NCBI GenBank assembly: GCA_964565645.1
Contig: CAZMFQ010000001.1
Location: 124,001 to 188,000, forward strand
Length of the DNA stretch: 64,000 nucleotides
Source of the DNA: JAHIQC01 sp964565645
Lineage (GTDB): Bacteria > Actinomycetota > Coriobacteriia > Anaerosomatales > JAHIQC01
Direction: 5' to 3'
The translations under genes were made by a program, and so were the position numbers. How positions within the stretch are numbered: the first letter of the stretch is position 1; every line of letters starts with the position of its first letter. Under the pieces are notes generated by a model. That model was not told the DNA's origin and ran no database searches. It worked only from the letters and a program-made list of their open reading frames with translations. This document shows positions 35,372 through 44,704 of the stretch, in pieces.

Positions 35372-36546
35372 GGCAGGCCCCTCCTGATCCTCTCAATCAC
35401 CTCGACATATGATTCGGCGACAGCCCGCATGGAGAAGTGCTCGGCGGCAATCCGGCGGCACAGGTCACGCATCTCAGATCGATCCGATCTCACTCGTTCG
35501 CAAAAGGACCTCAACTCCCCTTCATCTGCATCCAGGGAGATTCCAACACCCCACGCTGCCAGACGATCAGGCCATCGACCCAATGCGGGGCTGATAGCGA
35601 TCGGCAGCCCGGCGGCAAGATACTCAGCGATCTTGGTGGGGCACGCAACCCAGTTCACCTGCGACACCTCTCGAGGGATGATGCCGAGATCGCACTCTGC
35701 CAAGTGCAACATGACAGCGGTCGCATCGAGTGACCGTACTTCGGCCTGCGGACAGATCTCATCACGTCGCTGGAGCGTCGCGCGCGAGACATCCGGGGTA
35801 TAGACCAGCACGTCCGTCGCATCGGCGATCCGTGCGACGCGCGCCAAGTCCCTGAAGACAAGCTCGGACGACTGATATGCCTGCAATCCACCTGCATAGA
35901 CGACTCGTAAGCCCGAATGCGGAGGCGACTCGATCGAAGCGAACGCCTCGACACTGCATGGCACAACGCGGACCGGAAGTCCTGATACGTGTGGATACGC
36001 GGTCAGCACCCAGTCCAGCATCGCATCCGAGACAGTGCACACGGCATCGGCCGCCATCATGGCGCGCAACTCATCAGCTTGGGCAGAGCGGACCCTAGAG
36101 AGGCTGCGGCTGGTCGGATCCATCTCCGCTGACAACCTCTCTTCAGCTACGAGATCCCCACGCACATCGAGCAACACAGGATGGAGGTCCGCATCGGCAA
36201 CCAGTGCGCCTGCCCTGATTCCGCGCGCATGAATAGCGTCGAGACGATAGCGGGAGGCGAGAGAGCGAATCCGGTTGCCGACACACCACATCCAGAACCG
36301 ACGGACGCGCATAAGTCCCAGATCAGGCGGCAAGAGCAGCGTGTGGCCTTCGTGTGAGCGCGCCCAATCTCTTGCCTGACGGTAGTGGCGCCAATCAACG
36401 ACCTGACACACGACTACCCTGCACCCCATCTGCTCCAAAGCACAAAGGGCTCGGCGAGTATTGATCGTATAGCCTGTATCGTCGGCGAGTGACCAGGTGA
36501 CGACCATCAGGAGCTCGCAAGATGGGGACCCATGCTCACTGGTCAA
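35368..36546 (-). CDS. GT4-like glycosyltransferase
   Basis: 392 residues. The start is probably TTG at 36546 (GGGGGTG about 9 nt upstream), overlapping the upstream ligase-like gene by 11 nt; an internal ATG at residue 14 is the alternative. The N-terminal region is divergent (TGYTINTRRALCALEQMGCRV), but the C-terminal half is GT4-like: VVYAGGLQAYQSSEL, ECDLGIIPREVSQVNWVACPTKIAEYLAAGLPIAISPALG. This ends in the conserved PTKIxEYLAAGxPI donor motif. Specificity unknown. Confidence 0.85.
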   Translation of the reverse strand: MTSEHGSPSCELLMVVTWSLADDTGYTINTRRALCALEQMGCRVVVCQVVDWRHYRQARDWARSHEGHTLLLPPDLGLMRVRRFWMWCVGNRIRSLASRYRLDAIHARGIRAGALVADADLHPVLLDVRGDLVAEERLSAEMDPTSRSLSRVRSAQADELRAMMAADAVCTVSDAMLDWVLTAYPHVSGLPVRVVPCSVEAFASIESPPHSGLRVVYAGGLQAYQSSELVFRDLARVARIADATDVLVYTPDVSRATLQRRDEICPQAEVRSLDATAVMLHLAECDLGIIPREVSQVNWVACPTKIAEYLAAGLPIAISPALGRWPDRLAAWGVGISLDADEGELRSFCERVRSDRSEMRDLCRRIAAEHFSMRAVAESYVEVIERIRRGLP

Positions 36547-37942
36547 TCTGCGTACACCCCCTACTGCGTCGTCTCGATCGAACAGACACCAAGGCTAGAG
36601 CACCCACCAAGACAGCACAGTTGTTCGGATTCAGCACCACGATGTCAACAATCGAGCTCAGCGCATATGCGGTAAGCATCGTGGTGAGTCCTAGGTCCAC
36701 CCATCGATCATCGTCATCAGCCCATCGTGCATTCTTCGCAGACGATACGACCGATCCCACGAACAAGACGACTAGCAGGGCACCGCCAGCCAATCCGGCT
36801 CGAACCCACATGCCGAGATACTGATTATGGATCCATGGTCGCTCGAAGGTGGTGACACCACCCACACCGAGACGAGTGGCCAAAGCGCCGTAGCCGCGAC
36901 CCCAGCCGATGCCCAGTAGCGGCTGCCTAAGGACTGTGGCCAGCGCCGCAGCAGACTCGTAGCCGCGATCGTCGAGCGCAGCTGTCCGCGCCTCAGGGTC
37001 GAATAGGGAACTGAAGCGCTGGACCAAAGGTTGATCCAGGTGGCCGACGTCAACCGCAAGCAATACGACAGACATCGCAACAGCGGCTGCCAGAGCAAGC
37101 AAGATGAGACGCTGACGTCTTGTCGACACCAAACCGGAGACCAACATCCCGCCAATGAGACCGACAATCATGTTGCGATTGAAACTGAGCAACATACAGA
37201 CAACGGTAAGAGGGAGAACAACAAGCGCCCATGATCTCGCCTTGCCCCGCGGCGCCCATATGATACAACTCGCTGCAAAGGAGGCTGCCGCGTAGACAAG
37301 ATACAGCCCTGGAGGCCGAACCCGAAGGAAGCCAGTAGCAGGGTCGGATCGAACCAGCGCGTCGAATCCTGAGATGACGAAGAGCATGTGCGCGTCACCG
37401 ACAATGATCTGAACCACAGCAGCAACCGACACGGTCACTGCAAGGATCGAAGCCACGGCCAACACCCGCGCTGTTCCCTCAGGGCGACTGAAGGCGACCA
37501 CGGCCGGCATGAACGCCAGAAGGTAGAGTAGCGGCCTGAAGCCAAGCAACGCATCTGCAGGAGCAGCGCCACCCGCTATACCGACTGCAACGCCTGTGAG
37601 GTTGGCCAAGAACAGGCCACCCAGAACCAGCCATATCCAGTCGAGTTTCAGTTGGGCTGATCGGAATCCGCCGACAAGTTCCGGGAGCGCCGCTGCAACG
37701 GCGATCAGAAGGAGTGCCTCTGACAGGTAGACCTCGCCGGGAAGGGCGGCAATGCGAGGCCACGAGTAGACGTTTATGAACCCGGATACCGACACAAGGA
37801 TGACCGGATAGCCCCAATGCGGGATTCGCGAGAAGAGCACAAGGGCGGCGAGTCCAAGAATAGCCGCGGGCAGCAACATGCGTCCTGTTGCGATCATGGC
37901 ACCAACCGCCGCAAACGCGGACGAGGTCAAGACAACAAACAT
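36536..37942 (-). CDS. O-antigen ligase / Wzy-type polymerase-like membrane protein
   Basis: 468 residues, about 12 membrane helices and one long extracytoplasmic loop (about residues 300-380), as in the Wzy_C superfamily. The loop holds a conserved GIGWGRGYGALATRLG and IHNQYLGMWVRAGLAGG, matching the G-x-G-W and HNxYLxxW pattern of the superfamily. In a Wzx/Wzy-type cluster this protein would polymerise repeat units. ATG 37942 is preferred; a TTG at 37975 in frame is possible. Confidence 0.85.
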   Translation of the reverse strand: MFVVLTSSAFAAVGAMIATGRMLLPAAILGLAALVLFSRIPHWGYPVILVSVSGFINVYSWPRIAALPGEVYLSEALLLIAVAAALPELVGGFRSAQLKLDWIWLVLGGLFLANLTGVAVGIAGGAAPADALLGFRPLLYLLAFMPAVVAFSRPEGTARVLAVASILAVTVSVAAVVQIIVGDAHMLFVISGFDALVRSDPATGFLRVRPPGLYLVYAAASFAASCIIWAPRGKARSWALVVLPLTVVCMLLSFNRNMIVGLIGGMLVSGLVSTRRQRLILLALAAAVAMSVVLLAVDVGHLDQPLVQRFSSLFDPEARTAALDDRGYESAAALATVLRQPLLGIGWGRGYGALATRLGVGGVTTFERPWIHNQYLGMWVRAGLAGGALLVVLFVGSVVSSAKNARWADDDDRWVDLGLTTMLTAYALSSIVDIVVLNPNNCAVLVGALALVSVRSRRRSRGCTQIDQ

Positions 37943-37955
37943 GCCCCGAGGAATC

Positions 37956-39428
37956 CTACTGGTTTCCAATGCCAAGCCCTCTCAAACCGGGCAGCAGGCT
38001 ACGAATTTGAATGTAGCCCGCCAACAACGCGACAACCAGGAACCCAACGTTCAAGATCGTGAACGGTGCCGCAAGCGTGTCGCCGGCCCAAGCAGCGAGC
38101 AGGAACATCACCACCATCAGCCCAGGCCAGCCCAGTCGAAGGTTCAAACGCATCGTGGTCAAGATATTCTTCTCGAAATACCATCGAACGAGTCCTGTGT
38201 GGAGCATCCAATACAGGGCGTAGGTGGCCAGCGATCCAAGCGCCACACCATTCAAACCAAGGCCGAGTCTCGCGACCAGGACGATGTCGACCCCCACGTT
38301 GAAGAAGATCGCGCAGAGCATCAGGGGGACATTCAGTGCGTGCTTTCCCAGCGCCAGCAACGTAGTGCTCACTCCGAGATTGAGACTCAGAAAGAACATA
38401 CCTGCAACGTATATCTTGAACGGCGCGATCGAAGGCATGTAGCGCGGAAGGAGCCATTGGATCACCAAGGGTCCGGCGATCCAGGCCACGCAGACGACTG
38501 TGGGTAGTAGCGCGGACAGCGCCCTTGCGGGTAGCCATGTATGTGCGGAGATGTCTTCCATCTTGTGCGAGTTCGCGTACGCACGCAGGAGCCGGGGGCC
38601 GACCACGTTCGACAGGGACAGCCCCAAGAGCGTGATCAATCCGCCGGCCTGAATGACCAAGGTGTACAGCCCAAGCGCCTCGCGATCAAGGAACCAGAGG
38701 ATCACGACCTGATCGATGTTCTCTAGATTGAACCCGATGAAGGTCAGAAGGGCCATCGGTACGCCGATCCTGGCGAGTCTAGCGAATCTCCGCGGTTGCA
38801 GGCGCGCGAATCCCCTGGGTCTGATCTTGACCCAACCGTAGATGCACGCGATGAAACACGACACGACGACTCCCACTGTCACGCCGACCGGTCCGGCCAC
38901 CAAGGCACCCAGCAATCCGAAGAACAGGTTGCCTAGTGCGAACACGGATGGTATCCAGGCAGCGACCACGAAGTCGCTGTACCCCTTCGCCACGGTCTGC
39001 AAGACCAGAACCACGCCTGAGATCAGCGCTGCAACGGCAGACAAACAGAGTACCCACTTCAGCTCAAGTGGTTCACTGGCGCCCAGAGGTGAGAGAACCC
39101 ACAGGATGGTCAACGCGACAACGACCAAGCCGGATACGACTCGACCCACAAGTCCGTACCAGATCCAGCCCTGTGCGGAACTCACATCTCCGCGACCCAG
39201 ATCCATGGGTATCTCGCGATTCAATCCTTGGGTGACCCCAAAGTCCGCGTAAGCAGCGTAGCTCAGAAGCAGATTGCCGGTACTGACCACGCCCATTCTC
39301 GCGGGCCCCAGAAGTGCCGCAAGTGCAAAACCCCTCACCACACGTACGGCCATCGAGAAGTAGTTGCCTGCCGCCTGAGCACTGATGTCACGAATGAACC
39401 GTGACGCAGGTGATTCAGACACTCTCAT
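37956..39428 (-). CDS. wzx: Wzx-type polysaccharide repeat-unit flippase (MOP superfamily)
   Basis: 490 residues, about 12-14 membrane helices. The N-terminus is typical (RDISAQAAGNYFSMAVRVVRGFALAALLGPARMGVVSTG). Helix 6/7 carries NIDQVVILWFLDREALGLYTLV, a hallmark of polysaccharide flippases. The ATG overlaps the tyrosine-kinase stop by four bases. It translocates lipid-linked repeat units for the polymerase encoded just downstream. Confidence 0.9.
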   Translation of the reverse strand: MRVSESPASRFIRDISAQAAGNYFSMAVRVVRGFALAALLGPARMGVVSTGNLLLSYAAYADFGVTQGLNREIPMDLGRGDVSSAQGWIWYGLVGRVVSGLVVVALTILWVLSPLGASEPLELKWVLCLSAVAALISGVVLVLQTVAKGYSDFVVAAWIPSVFALGNLFFGLLGALVAGPVGVTVGVVVSCFIACIYGWVKIRPRGFARLQPRRFARLARIGVPMALLTFIGFNLENIDQVVILWFLDREALGLYTLVIQAGGLITLLGLSLSNVVGPRLLRAYANSHKMEDISAHTWLPARALSALLPTVVCVAWIAGPLVIQWLLPRYMPSIAPFKIYVAGMFFLSLNLGVSTTLLALGKHALNVPLMLCAIFFNVGVDIVLVARLGLGLNGVALGSLATYALYWMLHTGLVRWYFEKNILTTMRLNLRLGWPGLMVVMFLLAAWAGDTLAAPFTILNVGFLVVALLAGYIQIRSLLPGLRGLGIGNQ

Positions 39429-41239
39429 CCTAGAGTAGCGGCCAACGACTCAAGCAGTCCCCACCCGAAGTACCCATCAAGGAGGTAGGCGACGACTGCG
39501 ACCACCGCCAGAATAATCAGGAAGCCTAGGACGCCTGCCAGAATGCGTCCAGTGAACGCCGCCGCCCTGCGGCCAGCCGACATCTCCGGCACCCAATCCC
39601 CCTCGGGGGCAGCAGCCGTGGCCTTTCCCGCGCCCTTGGCCGATCGCTTCGCCTGCGCGTAGCTCGGCGTGCCGTAGTAGCTGGAGTAGTAGTAGTAGCC
39701 ACCAGCGTGGTACCCGTACCCATACCCGTACCCACCGGGCTTGGTCTCGTCATACCCCCAGACAGCCACACCGATGAGGTGCGAGCCCACCTTGTCGAGC
39801 AGCTCAACCGCCTTCTTGGCGGCCTCTCGAGTGGACTTCCCTGCCTGCATGACCTGGAGCACACCATCGGCCCACCTGGCGACGGCCGCCGGATCCGCCA
39901 CAGCAAGCAGCGGCGGGGAGTCGATGATCACCCAGTCCGCCCATTCCTCAAGCTCCTCGACGAGAGCCTGCATCTTCGCGGACCCAAGCAACTCGCTCGG
40001 ATTGGGTGGCATCTTGCCGGCAGTGAGGATCAGTAGCGTATCCTCCCCCGGACGCTGCAGAGCAGCCTTCAGCGAATGCGACCCCAACAAGACATCGGAC
40101 AGGCCGATGATGTTGTTCACCTGGAAGAACTGCTCGGTCGTTGGCCTTCGGAAGTCGCATGAGACCAGCACGACCTTCTTGCCGGCCTGCGAGAGCGACG
40201 CGGCCAGGTTGGCCGCGACGGTGGACTTGCCCTCGGCCGGTGCGGCCGAGGTCACGAGCAAGGTCTTGATCTGGTGCTCGAAGTTGATGAAGTCGAGTGA
40301 GTTACGCAGGACGCGGTACGACTCGGCGACCGAAGAACCCGGGGACTCCACGATGGCCAAGCGGCGCTTCACGCCCTTCTCCATCTTCTCCATGGGAATC
40401 GTGCCGAGGACGGGAACCCCGAAGACCTTCTCCGCCATCTCGTTGGACTTGATCGTGTTGTCCAGGTACTCGTAGAGGAAGGCCATGCTGAGTCCGAGGA
40501 TGAGACCGACCGCAATCCCCAAGACCCCGTTGCGCAATGGGCTGGGCGCCACGGCATCGTCAACCACCACTGCAGGGCTCACGACGCGCCCGGAGCCCAC
40601 CTCCAACTGCTCGTTGATGCGCAGCTGCTCGAGCTTTTCGGCCAGTGTGGTGTAGGACCCGGTGAGTAGCTGCAACTCCGCCTGGAGCTCCTCGCTCTTG
40701 CCTTCGGAGCTGATCCGCTTCCCGAGTTCGATGATCTGGTCCTGAGCGTCGTTCAGACGCGTCTCGACCTCATCGGCGGCGGCGCGCAGACTCTCGCGTT
40801 TGGTCTCCTGCGACCAGGAGACGTACTCCTCGGCCATGGTGTTGGCGATGTCGGCCGCCATCTGAGGATCGCCCGCTCTCGCCGTGATCCGGACCACGTT
40901 GGTCTGCCCCACCGCGGCGACCTCGACCCGTTTCAGCAGCGCCTCCGGCGTCGTCTCCAGACCGAGCTTGCGCACGGTGTTCTCGGCCAGGGGACGGAGC
41001 TGCATGAGTTGTACCTGAGTCTGAAGACCGCGCTCCGGCTGGCTCGAGATCTCAGGCAGGACACTGCCAAAGAGCGCGGCCGCGCTGTCCTTCTCGGAGA
41101 CGAGGACCCGCGCTTCGCCCTGATAGACCTTGGGTTGTACGAATGACACAGCAAGGGCCGTGACCGCTACGATCACGACCGCCTGAATGATGACCCACCT
41201 GCGTGCAGAGATTACGTTAAGGTAGTCGCGAAGCTCCAC
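39425..41239 (-). CDS. Wzz-BY-kinase: polysaccharide co-polymerase and tyrosine autokinase with an extra C-terminal membrane helix
   Basis: 604 residues. Residues 1-260 are a Wzz chain-length domain: TM1 about 14-34, extracytoplasmic coiled coil about 120-210, and TM2 about 238-256 after the Pro-rich SPLRNG motif. Residues 280-500 are the cytoplasmic kinase with Walker A SAAPAEGKST (331-340), Walker A' VSCDFRRP (359-366) and Walker B VIIDSPP (437-443). Residues 504-527 are a Tyr cluster with eleven Tyr, the autophosphorylation tail. Unusually a linker and another hydrophobic helix (about 564-587) follow, which would return the tail to the membrane. It controls polymer length and export with Wzy/Wzx encoded downstream. 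No separate phosphatase gene is seen. Confidence 0.93.
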   Translation of the reverse strand: MELRDYLNVISARRWVIIQAVVIVAVTALAVSFVQPKVYQGEARVLVSEKDSAAALFGSVLPEISSQPERGLQTQVQLMQLRPLAENTVRKLGLETTPEALLKRVEVAAVGQTNVVRITARAGDPQMAADIANTMAEEYVSWSQETKRESLRAAADEVETRLNDAQDQIIELGKRISSEGKSEELQAELQLLTGSYTTLAEKLEQLRINEQLEVGSGRVVSPAVVVDDAVAPSPLRNGVLGIAVGLILGLSMAFLYEYLDNTIKSNEMAEKVFGVPVLGTIPMEKMEKGVKRRLAIVESPGSSVAESYRVLRNSLDFINFEHQIKTLLVTSAAPAEGKSTVAANLAASLSQAGKKVVLVSCDFRRPTTEQFFQVNNIIGLSDVLLGSHSLKAALQRPGEDTLLILTAGKMPPNPSELLGSAKMQALVEELEEWADWVIIDSPPLLAVADPAAVARWADGVLQVMQAGKSTREAAKKAVELLDKVGSHLIGVAVWGYDETKPGGYGYGYGYHAGGYYYYSSYYGTPSYAQAKRSAKGAGKATAAAPEGDWVPEMSAGRRAAAFTGRILAGVLGFLIILAVVAVVAYLLDGYFGWGLLESLAATLG

Positions 41240-41249
41240 ACGCTGCCCC

Positions 41250-42122
41250 TTACTTGAGTTCGAACCTCGTCAGGAACCAGTACTTCTTCCCGCTCTCCGT
41301 CTTGCTGATGAGCACGAAGCGAGCGGCCTTGCGATCGAGGCTGCCGCCCTGAAGTGTGACGTTGACCGTGGCCGTACCGGCGCCCTTGGAGACACCATCG
41401 ACGCGCGCGCTCTTGAACCCGCCTTCGACCAGGCCTTCTTCGATCAGGAGCTGGCAATCGGGGTCCGCCTGCTGCTCGGTGATCGTGTTGACCACGCCCG
41501 AGTCTACGGTGCGGGGCTTGGTGACGGCCGCGCTGCCTCCCCCTGCGGTGATACTCGAGAAGTACCAGAGTCCGTCGGTGTTCACCAATGTCATGGTGCC
41601 CGAGACGGGCGAACTGGACTTGTACGATACCGACAAGGGGATGTTCGCCTTGGCTGAGGACGCTGCGGGGCTTCCGATGGCGACCGAGCTCACCTCGCCG
41701 TCGACGAGGCGGATCAACTGCGCCTGCGACTGCAGCTGCTCGCGATACATAGCCGCCTGAGCTGCCGAGATCGGGATGCTGGCGCCCGGGGCCGGACCGG
41801 ACACGCCGTCAGCGTCGTCCGCGTCGCCATCGCCTGCGCCGACCGTTGTGGTCGCCGAGGAGCTGCCGGTCGCATCCGTGGATGCACCGGGCGTCGCCGT
41901 CGCGTCATCGGAATCGCCGTCGCCCGGTTTGATGGTGGGCCCGGGGTCGTTCGCGACCACGCCGGTCCCGCCGAAGTCGAGACCGATGAGCTCGGTCACC
42001 GCGTCGATCCCGCCGGCCCACACGATGGCCGCGGCGAAAGCGCCGACCGCGATCACGACCAGGGCGAACGCCAGGATGACGCCGCGAGAGCGCGGCTTGG
42101 GCTTAACTGTGGCTTCAGTCAT
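41250..42122 (-). CDS. Membrane-anchored extracytoplasmic protein, function unknown, first gene of the EPS operon
   Basis: 290 residues. A cytoplasmic basic N-terminus (KPKPRSRG) precedes one membrane helix (about 15-36). Residues about 50-110 are an Asp/Thr/Ser/Gly-rich low-complexity stalk. Residues about 115-290 form a soluble alpha/beta domain with two NTF2-like halves (SAAQAAMYREQLQ..., ...YKSSSPVSGTMTLVNTDGLWYFSSI and ...KTESGKKYWFLTRFEL). The strand-rich ending with W/F residues resembles DUF4878/NTF2-like or SIS-type extracytoplasmic domains. The stop is 10 nt before the kinase start. Role in EPS is inferred only from position. Confidence 0.7.
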   Translation of the reverse strand: MTEATVKPKPRSRGVILAFALVVIAVGAFAAAIVWAGGIDAVTELIGLDFGGTGVVANDPGPTIKPGDGDSDDATATPGASTDATGSSSATTTVGAGDGDADDADGVSGPAPGASIPISAAQAAMYREQLQSQAQLIRLVDGEVSSVAIGSPAASSAKANIPLSVSYKSSSPVSGTMTLVNTDGLWYFSSITAGGGSAAVTKPRTVDSGVVNTITEQQADPDCQLLIEEGLVEGGFKSARVDGVSKGAGTATVNVTLQGGSLDRKAARFVLISKTESGKKYWFLTRFELK

Positions 42123-42194
42123 CTGCTGTCCCCGTGTGGTGCGGATACGACTACAACTACAGGGTGTTCATCGGCAGAACACACGTCAGGATGA

Positions 42195-42224
42195 ATAATA
42201 GCACGTCAGACGGCAGGGAGTCAG
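42195..42224 (-). promoter_or_regulatory. Promoter of the EPS operon (41250-42122 through 32182)
   Basis: Minus strand CTGACT (-35, 42219-42224), 18-nt spacer, TATTAT (-10, 42195-42200). The leader to the first start codon (42122) is about 65 nt. The eight genes downstream are contiguous with overlaps or gaps under 15 nt, so this is the likely single promoter. Confidence 0.55.
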
Positions 42225-42238
42225 TCGACGCGGGCACC

Positions 42239-43198
42239 TCAACCAGCGTGGCGCTCGTCGTATCCGTCTCGATTGGACTCCCACCACTCGACCGTTCTCC
42301 GCAGACCCTCGTCGAACTCCGTCTCGGCCTCGAATCCGAAGAACTCACGAGCACGCGTCACATCCAGTTTCCGCCGTGGCTGCCCGTTGGGTTTGGTGGT
42401 ATCCCAGACGATCTCGCCGGTGAATCCGACATGCTTGGCGATGAGTTCCGCGAGCTCACGCATGGTGATCTCCCAGCCCGCACCAAGATTCACAGGCTCG
42501 GCGCCGTCGTAGCGCTCAGCAGCGAGCACGATCGCCCGCGCACAGTCCTCGACGTACAGGAACTCCCGCGTGGGCGAGCCGTCGCCCCAGAGCGTCACAT
42601 CCACGCCCGCGTCCCGCGCGGCGATCATCTTGCGGATCATCGCGGGGATGACGTGGCTCGACTCGAGATCGAAGTTGTCACGAGGTCCGTAGAGGTTGAC
42701 GGGCAGCAGGAAGATCCCGTCGAAGCCGTACTGCTGGCGGTACGCCTGGCACTGCACGAGCATCATCTTCTTGGCCAGGCCGTACGGAGCGTTGGTCTCC
42801 TCGGGATACCCGTTCCACAGATCCTCCTCGCGAAACGGGATCGGGGCGAACTTCGGGTACGCGCAGATCGTGCCGAGCGCCACGAACTTGGAGACGCCGG
42901 CGAGCCGGGCCTGCTCGATGAGCTGGATGCCCATCATTGCGTTGTCGTAGAAGTAGCGGCCGGGGTTCGCCATGTTGGCCCCGATCCCGCCCACGACGGC
43001 GGCGAGATGGATCACGACGTCAGGTCGTGCGATCTCATACAGGCGCACCACGTCCTCGTGCCTGACAAGGTCGAACTCGGGCTGCCGAGGAACGAACACG
43101 TCGACGGCACCCTGTCGCTCGAGTTCCTCAAGAACGAAGGAGCCGAGGAACCCCCCGCCACCGGTCACGCACACCCGTTTGTCGGCCCAGAACGTCAC
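42239..43198 (-). CDS. fcl: GDP-L-fucose synthase (GDP-4-keto-6-deoxymannose epimerase/reductase)
   Basis: 319 residues, short-chain dehydrogenase fold. NADP motif TGGGGFLGSFV near residue 13. The catalytic Ser/Thr region GTICAYP, Tyr-Lys in YGLAKKMM and the conserved HVIPAMIRKM helix match GDP-fucose synthases. GDP-mannose 4,6-dehydratase (gmd), which makes its substrate, is not in the window. The GTG at 43198 follows AGGGGGT. ManC lies 9 nt upstream on the same strand, supplying GDP-mannose. Confidence 0.9.
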   Translation of the reverse strand: MTFWADKRVCVTGGGGFLGSFVLEELERQGAVDVFVPRQPEFDLVRHEDVVRLYEIARPDVVIHLAAVVGGIGANMANPGRYFYDNAMMGIQLIEQARLAGVSKFVALGTICAYPKFAPIPFREEDLWNGYPEETNAPYGLAKKMMLVQCQAYRQQYGFDGIFLLPVNLYGPRDNFDLESSHVIPAMIRKMIAARDAGVDVTLWGDGSPTREFLYVEDCARAIVLAAERYDGAEPVNLGAGWEITMRELAELIAKHVGFTGEIVWDTTKPNGQPRRKLDVTRAREFFGFEAETEFDEGLRRTVEWWESNRDGYDERHAG

Positions 43199-43207
43199 GC
43201 GGACCCC

Positions 43208-44665
43208 CTACGAGCCCTCACGGGCCCAGTCGTCTTCGATACGCACGATATCGTCCTCGCCCAGATACTCGCCGACCTGGACCTCGATCACCTTGAGCGG
43301 CACCTTGCCGCAGTTCTCGATGCGATGGACCGCGCCGGTCGGTATGTGGATGCTCTCGTTGACGTGCACCTCCACCACCTCGTTGTCGCGGGTGACCGAT
43401 GCGGTCCCGGCGACGACGATCCAGTGCTCCGAGCGGTGATGGTGGCGCTGCAGGCTCGGCTTGGCGCCAGGCTTGATCTCGAGCAACTTGATCTGGAATC
43501 CGGGACCTGAGAGCAGGCTCGTCCACGAGCCCCAGGGCCGAAGGCTCACCTTGGGTTTGACGACCTCATCGGCCCCCGCGGCCTTGAGCGCATCGAACAC
43601 GAGACGCACGTCCTGTGCGCGGCTCTTTGGCAGCACGAGGGTCGCGTCGGCGGTGTCCACGACGATCGCGTCCTGGAGCCCGAGCGTGGCCACGAGCCGG
43701 TCGGTGGAGAACACCGTCGTGTTGTGGCTGTCGACGTCCACTCCCCTGCCCTCACGCACGTTGCCGTGCTCGTCCGGCACCGCGACCGCATCCAGCGCCA
43801 GCAGTGAGCCCACATCGCTCCACTCGAGCGCCACGGGGATGACAGCGACGCGCTTGGAGCGCTCCATGACCGCCACGTCGATCGAGACGCTCTGCAGCGC
43901 GCCGAAACGCGCACGCGCCTCATCGGCGTCGAGCGATCCGTTCTCGCGCTCCTCGGCGAGCCAACGCGCCGTCTCGGCCACGCGGGCGACCTCTCCGCCG
44001 GCGGCGAGCATCTCGTCGAGCACCGTCGTGGCGCCCATCACGAAGATGCCCGCGTTCCAGTAGTAGCCCCCAGCGGCGAGGAACTCCTCGGCGTGCTCGA
44101 GATCGGGCTTCTCGACGAACTCGGCGGCCGCATAGGGGACCACTGAGCCGCCGAGGTACTCCTCGAGCTCCTGGCCGGCGCGGATGTAGCCGTAGCCGGT
44201 CTCAGGCCGTGTCGCGGTGATCCCGATGGTCACGAGGTAGCCGTCCTCGGCGAGCCGGATCCCGCGTTCGATGCAATCGGCCCACAACTCGCCCGCCTGC
44301 AACAGGTGGTCGGACGGCAGGACGATCATGACGGCGTCGGGGTCGCGGCGCTCGAGCACCGCCGCCGCAAAGGCGATCGCGGGCGCGGTGTTGCGCGGGA
44401 CGGGCTCCTGCAGGTACTCGAGCGTGTGCAGCCGCGGGTCGGGTTGTGCGGTGAGATGGTTGCGCAGCTCGTCGAAGAGGCGCTCGTTGGTAACGATGAG
44501 CACCCCGTCGTCGGCCACGAACGGGGTGATGCGGTGCACGGCCTGCGCGATGAGCGACTCCTGGCCGAACACCGACAACAGCTGCTTGGGGCTCAACTCG
44601 CGCGAGAGCGGCCAGAACCGCTGGCCGCTGCCTCCGGCGAGGATCACCGCACTGACTCGGGACAT
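43208..44665 (-). CDS. manC: Mannose-1-phosphate guanylyltransferase / mannose-6-phosphate isomerase, type II
   Basis: 485 residues. The N-terminal nucleotidyltransferase has the activation loop ILAGGSGQRFWPLSRELSPKQ, and VLPSDHLL follows. The C-terminal cupin isomerase region (about residues 360-485) has RPWGSW, HHHRSEHWIVV and HIPTGAVHRIEN, the metal-binding His set. It makes GDP-mannose for EPS. The ATG at 44665 is chosen with GGAAGG 7 nt upstream; an ATG five codons earlier is possible. Confidence 0.92.
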   Translation of the reverse strand: MSRVSAVILAGGSGQRFWPLSRELSPKQLLSVFGQESLIAQAVHRITPFVADDGVLIVTNERLFDELRNHLTAQPDPRLHTLEYLQEPVPRNTAPAIAFAAAVLERRDPDAVMIVLPSDHLLQAGELWADCIERGIRLAEDGYLVTIGITATRPETGYGYIRAGQELEEYLGGSVVPYAAAEFVEKPDLEHAEEFLAAGGYYWNAGIFVMGATTVLDEMLAAGGEVARVAETARWLAEERENGSLDADEARARFGALQSVSIDVAVMERSKRVAVIPVALEWSDVGSLLALDAVAVPDEHGNVREGRGVDVDSHNTTVFSTDRLVATLGLQDAIVVDTADATLVLPKSRAQDVRLVFDALKAAGADEVVKPKVSLRPWGSWTSLLSGPGFQIKLLEIKPGAKPSLQRHHHRSEHWIVVAGTASVTRDNEVVEVHVNESIHIPTGAVHRIENCGKVPLKVIEVQVGEYLGEDDIVRIEDDWAREGS

Positions 44666-44704
44666 GCTCCTGCCTTCCATACTCTCAGGATAGCGATTGT
44701 ACCC

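Noticed and set aside
42239..44665. A complete GDP-fucose pathway in this window.
   Set aside because: ManC and GDP-fucose synthase are present but the GDP-mannose 4,6-dehydratase gene is not, so the pathway cannot be claimed from this window alone.
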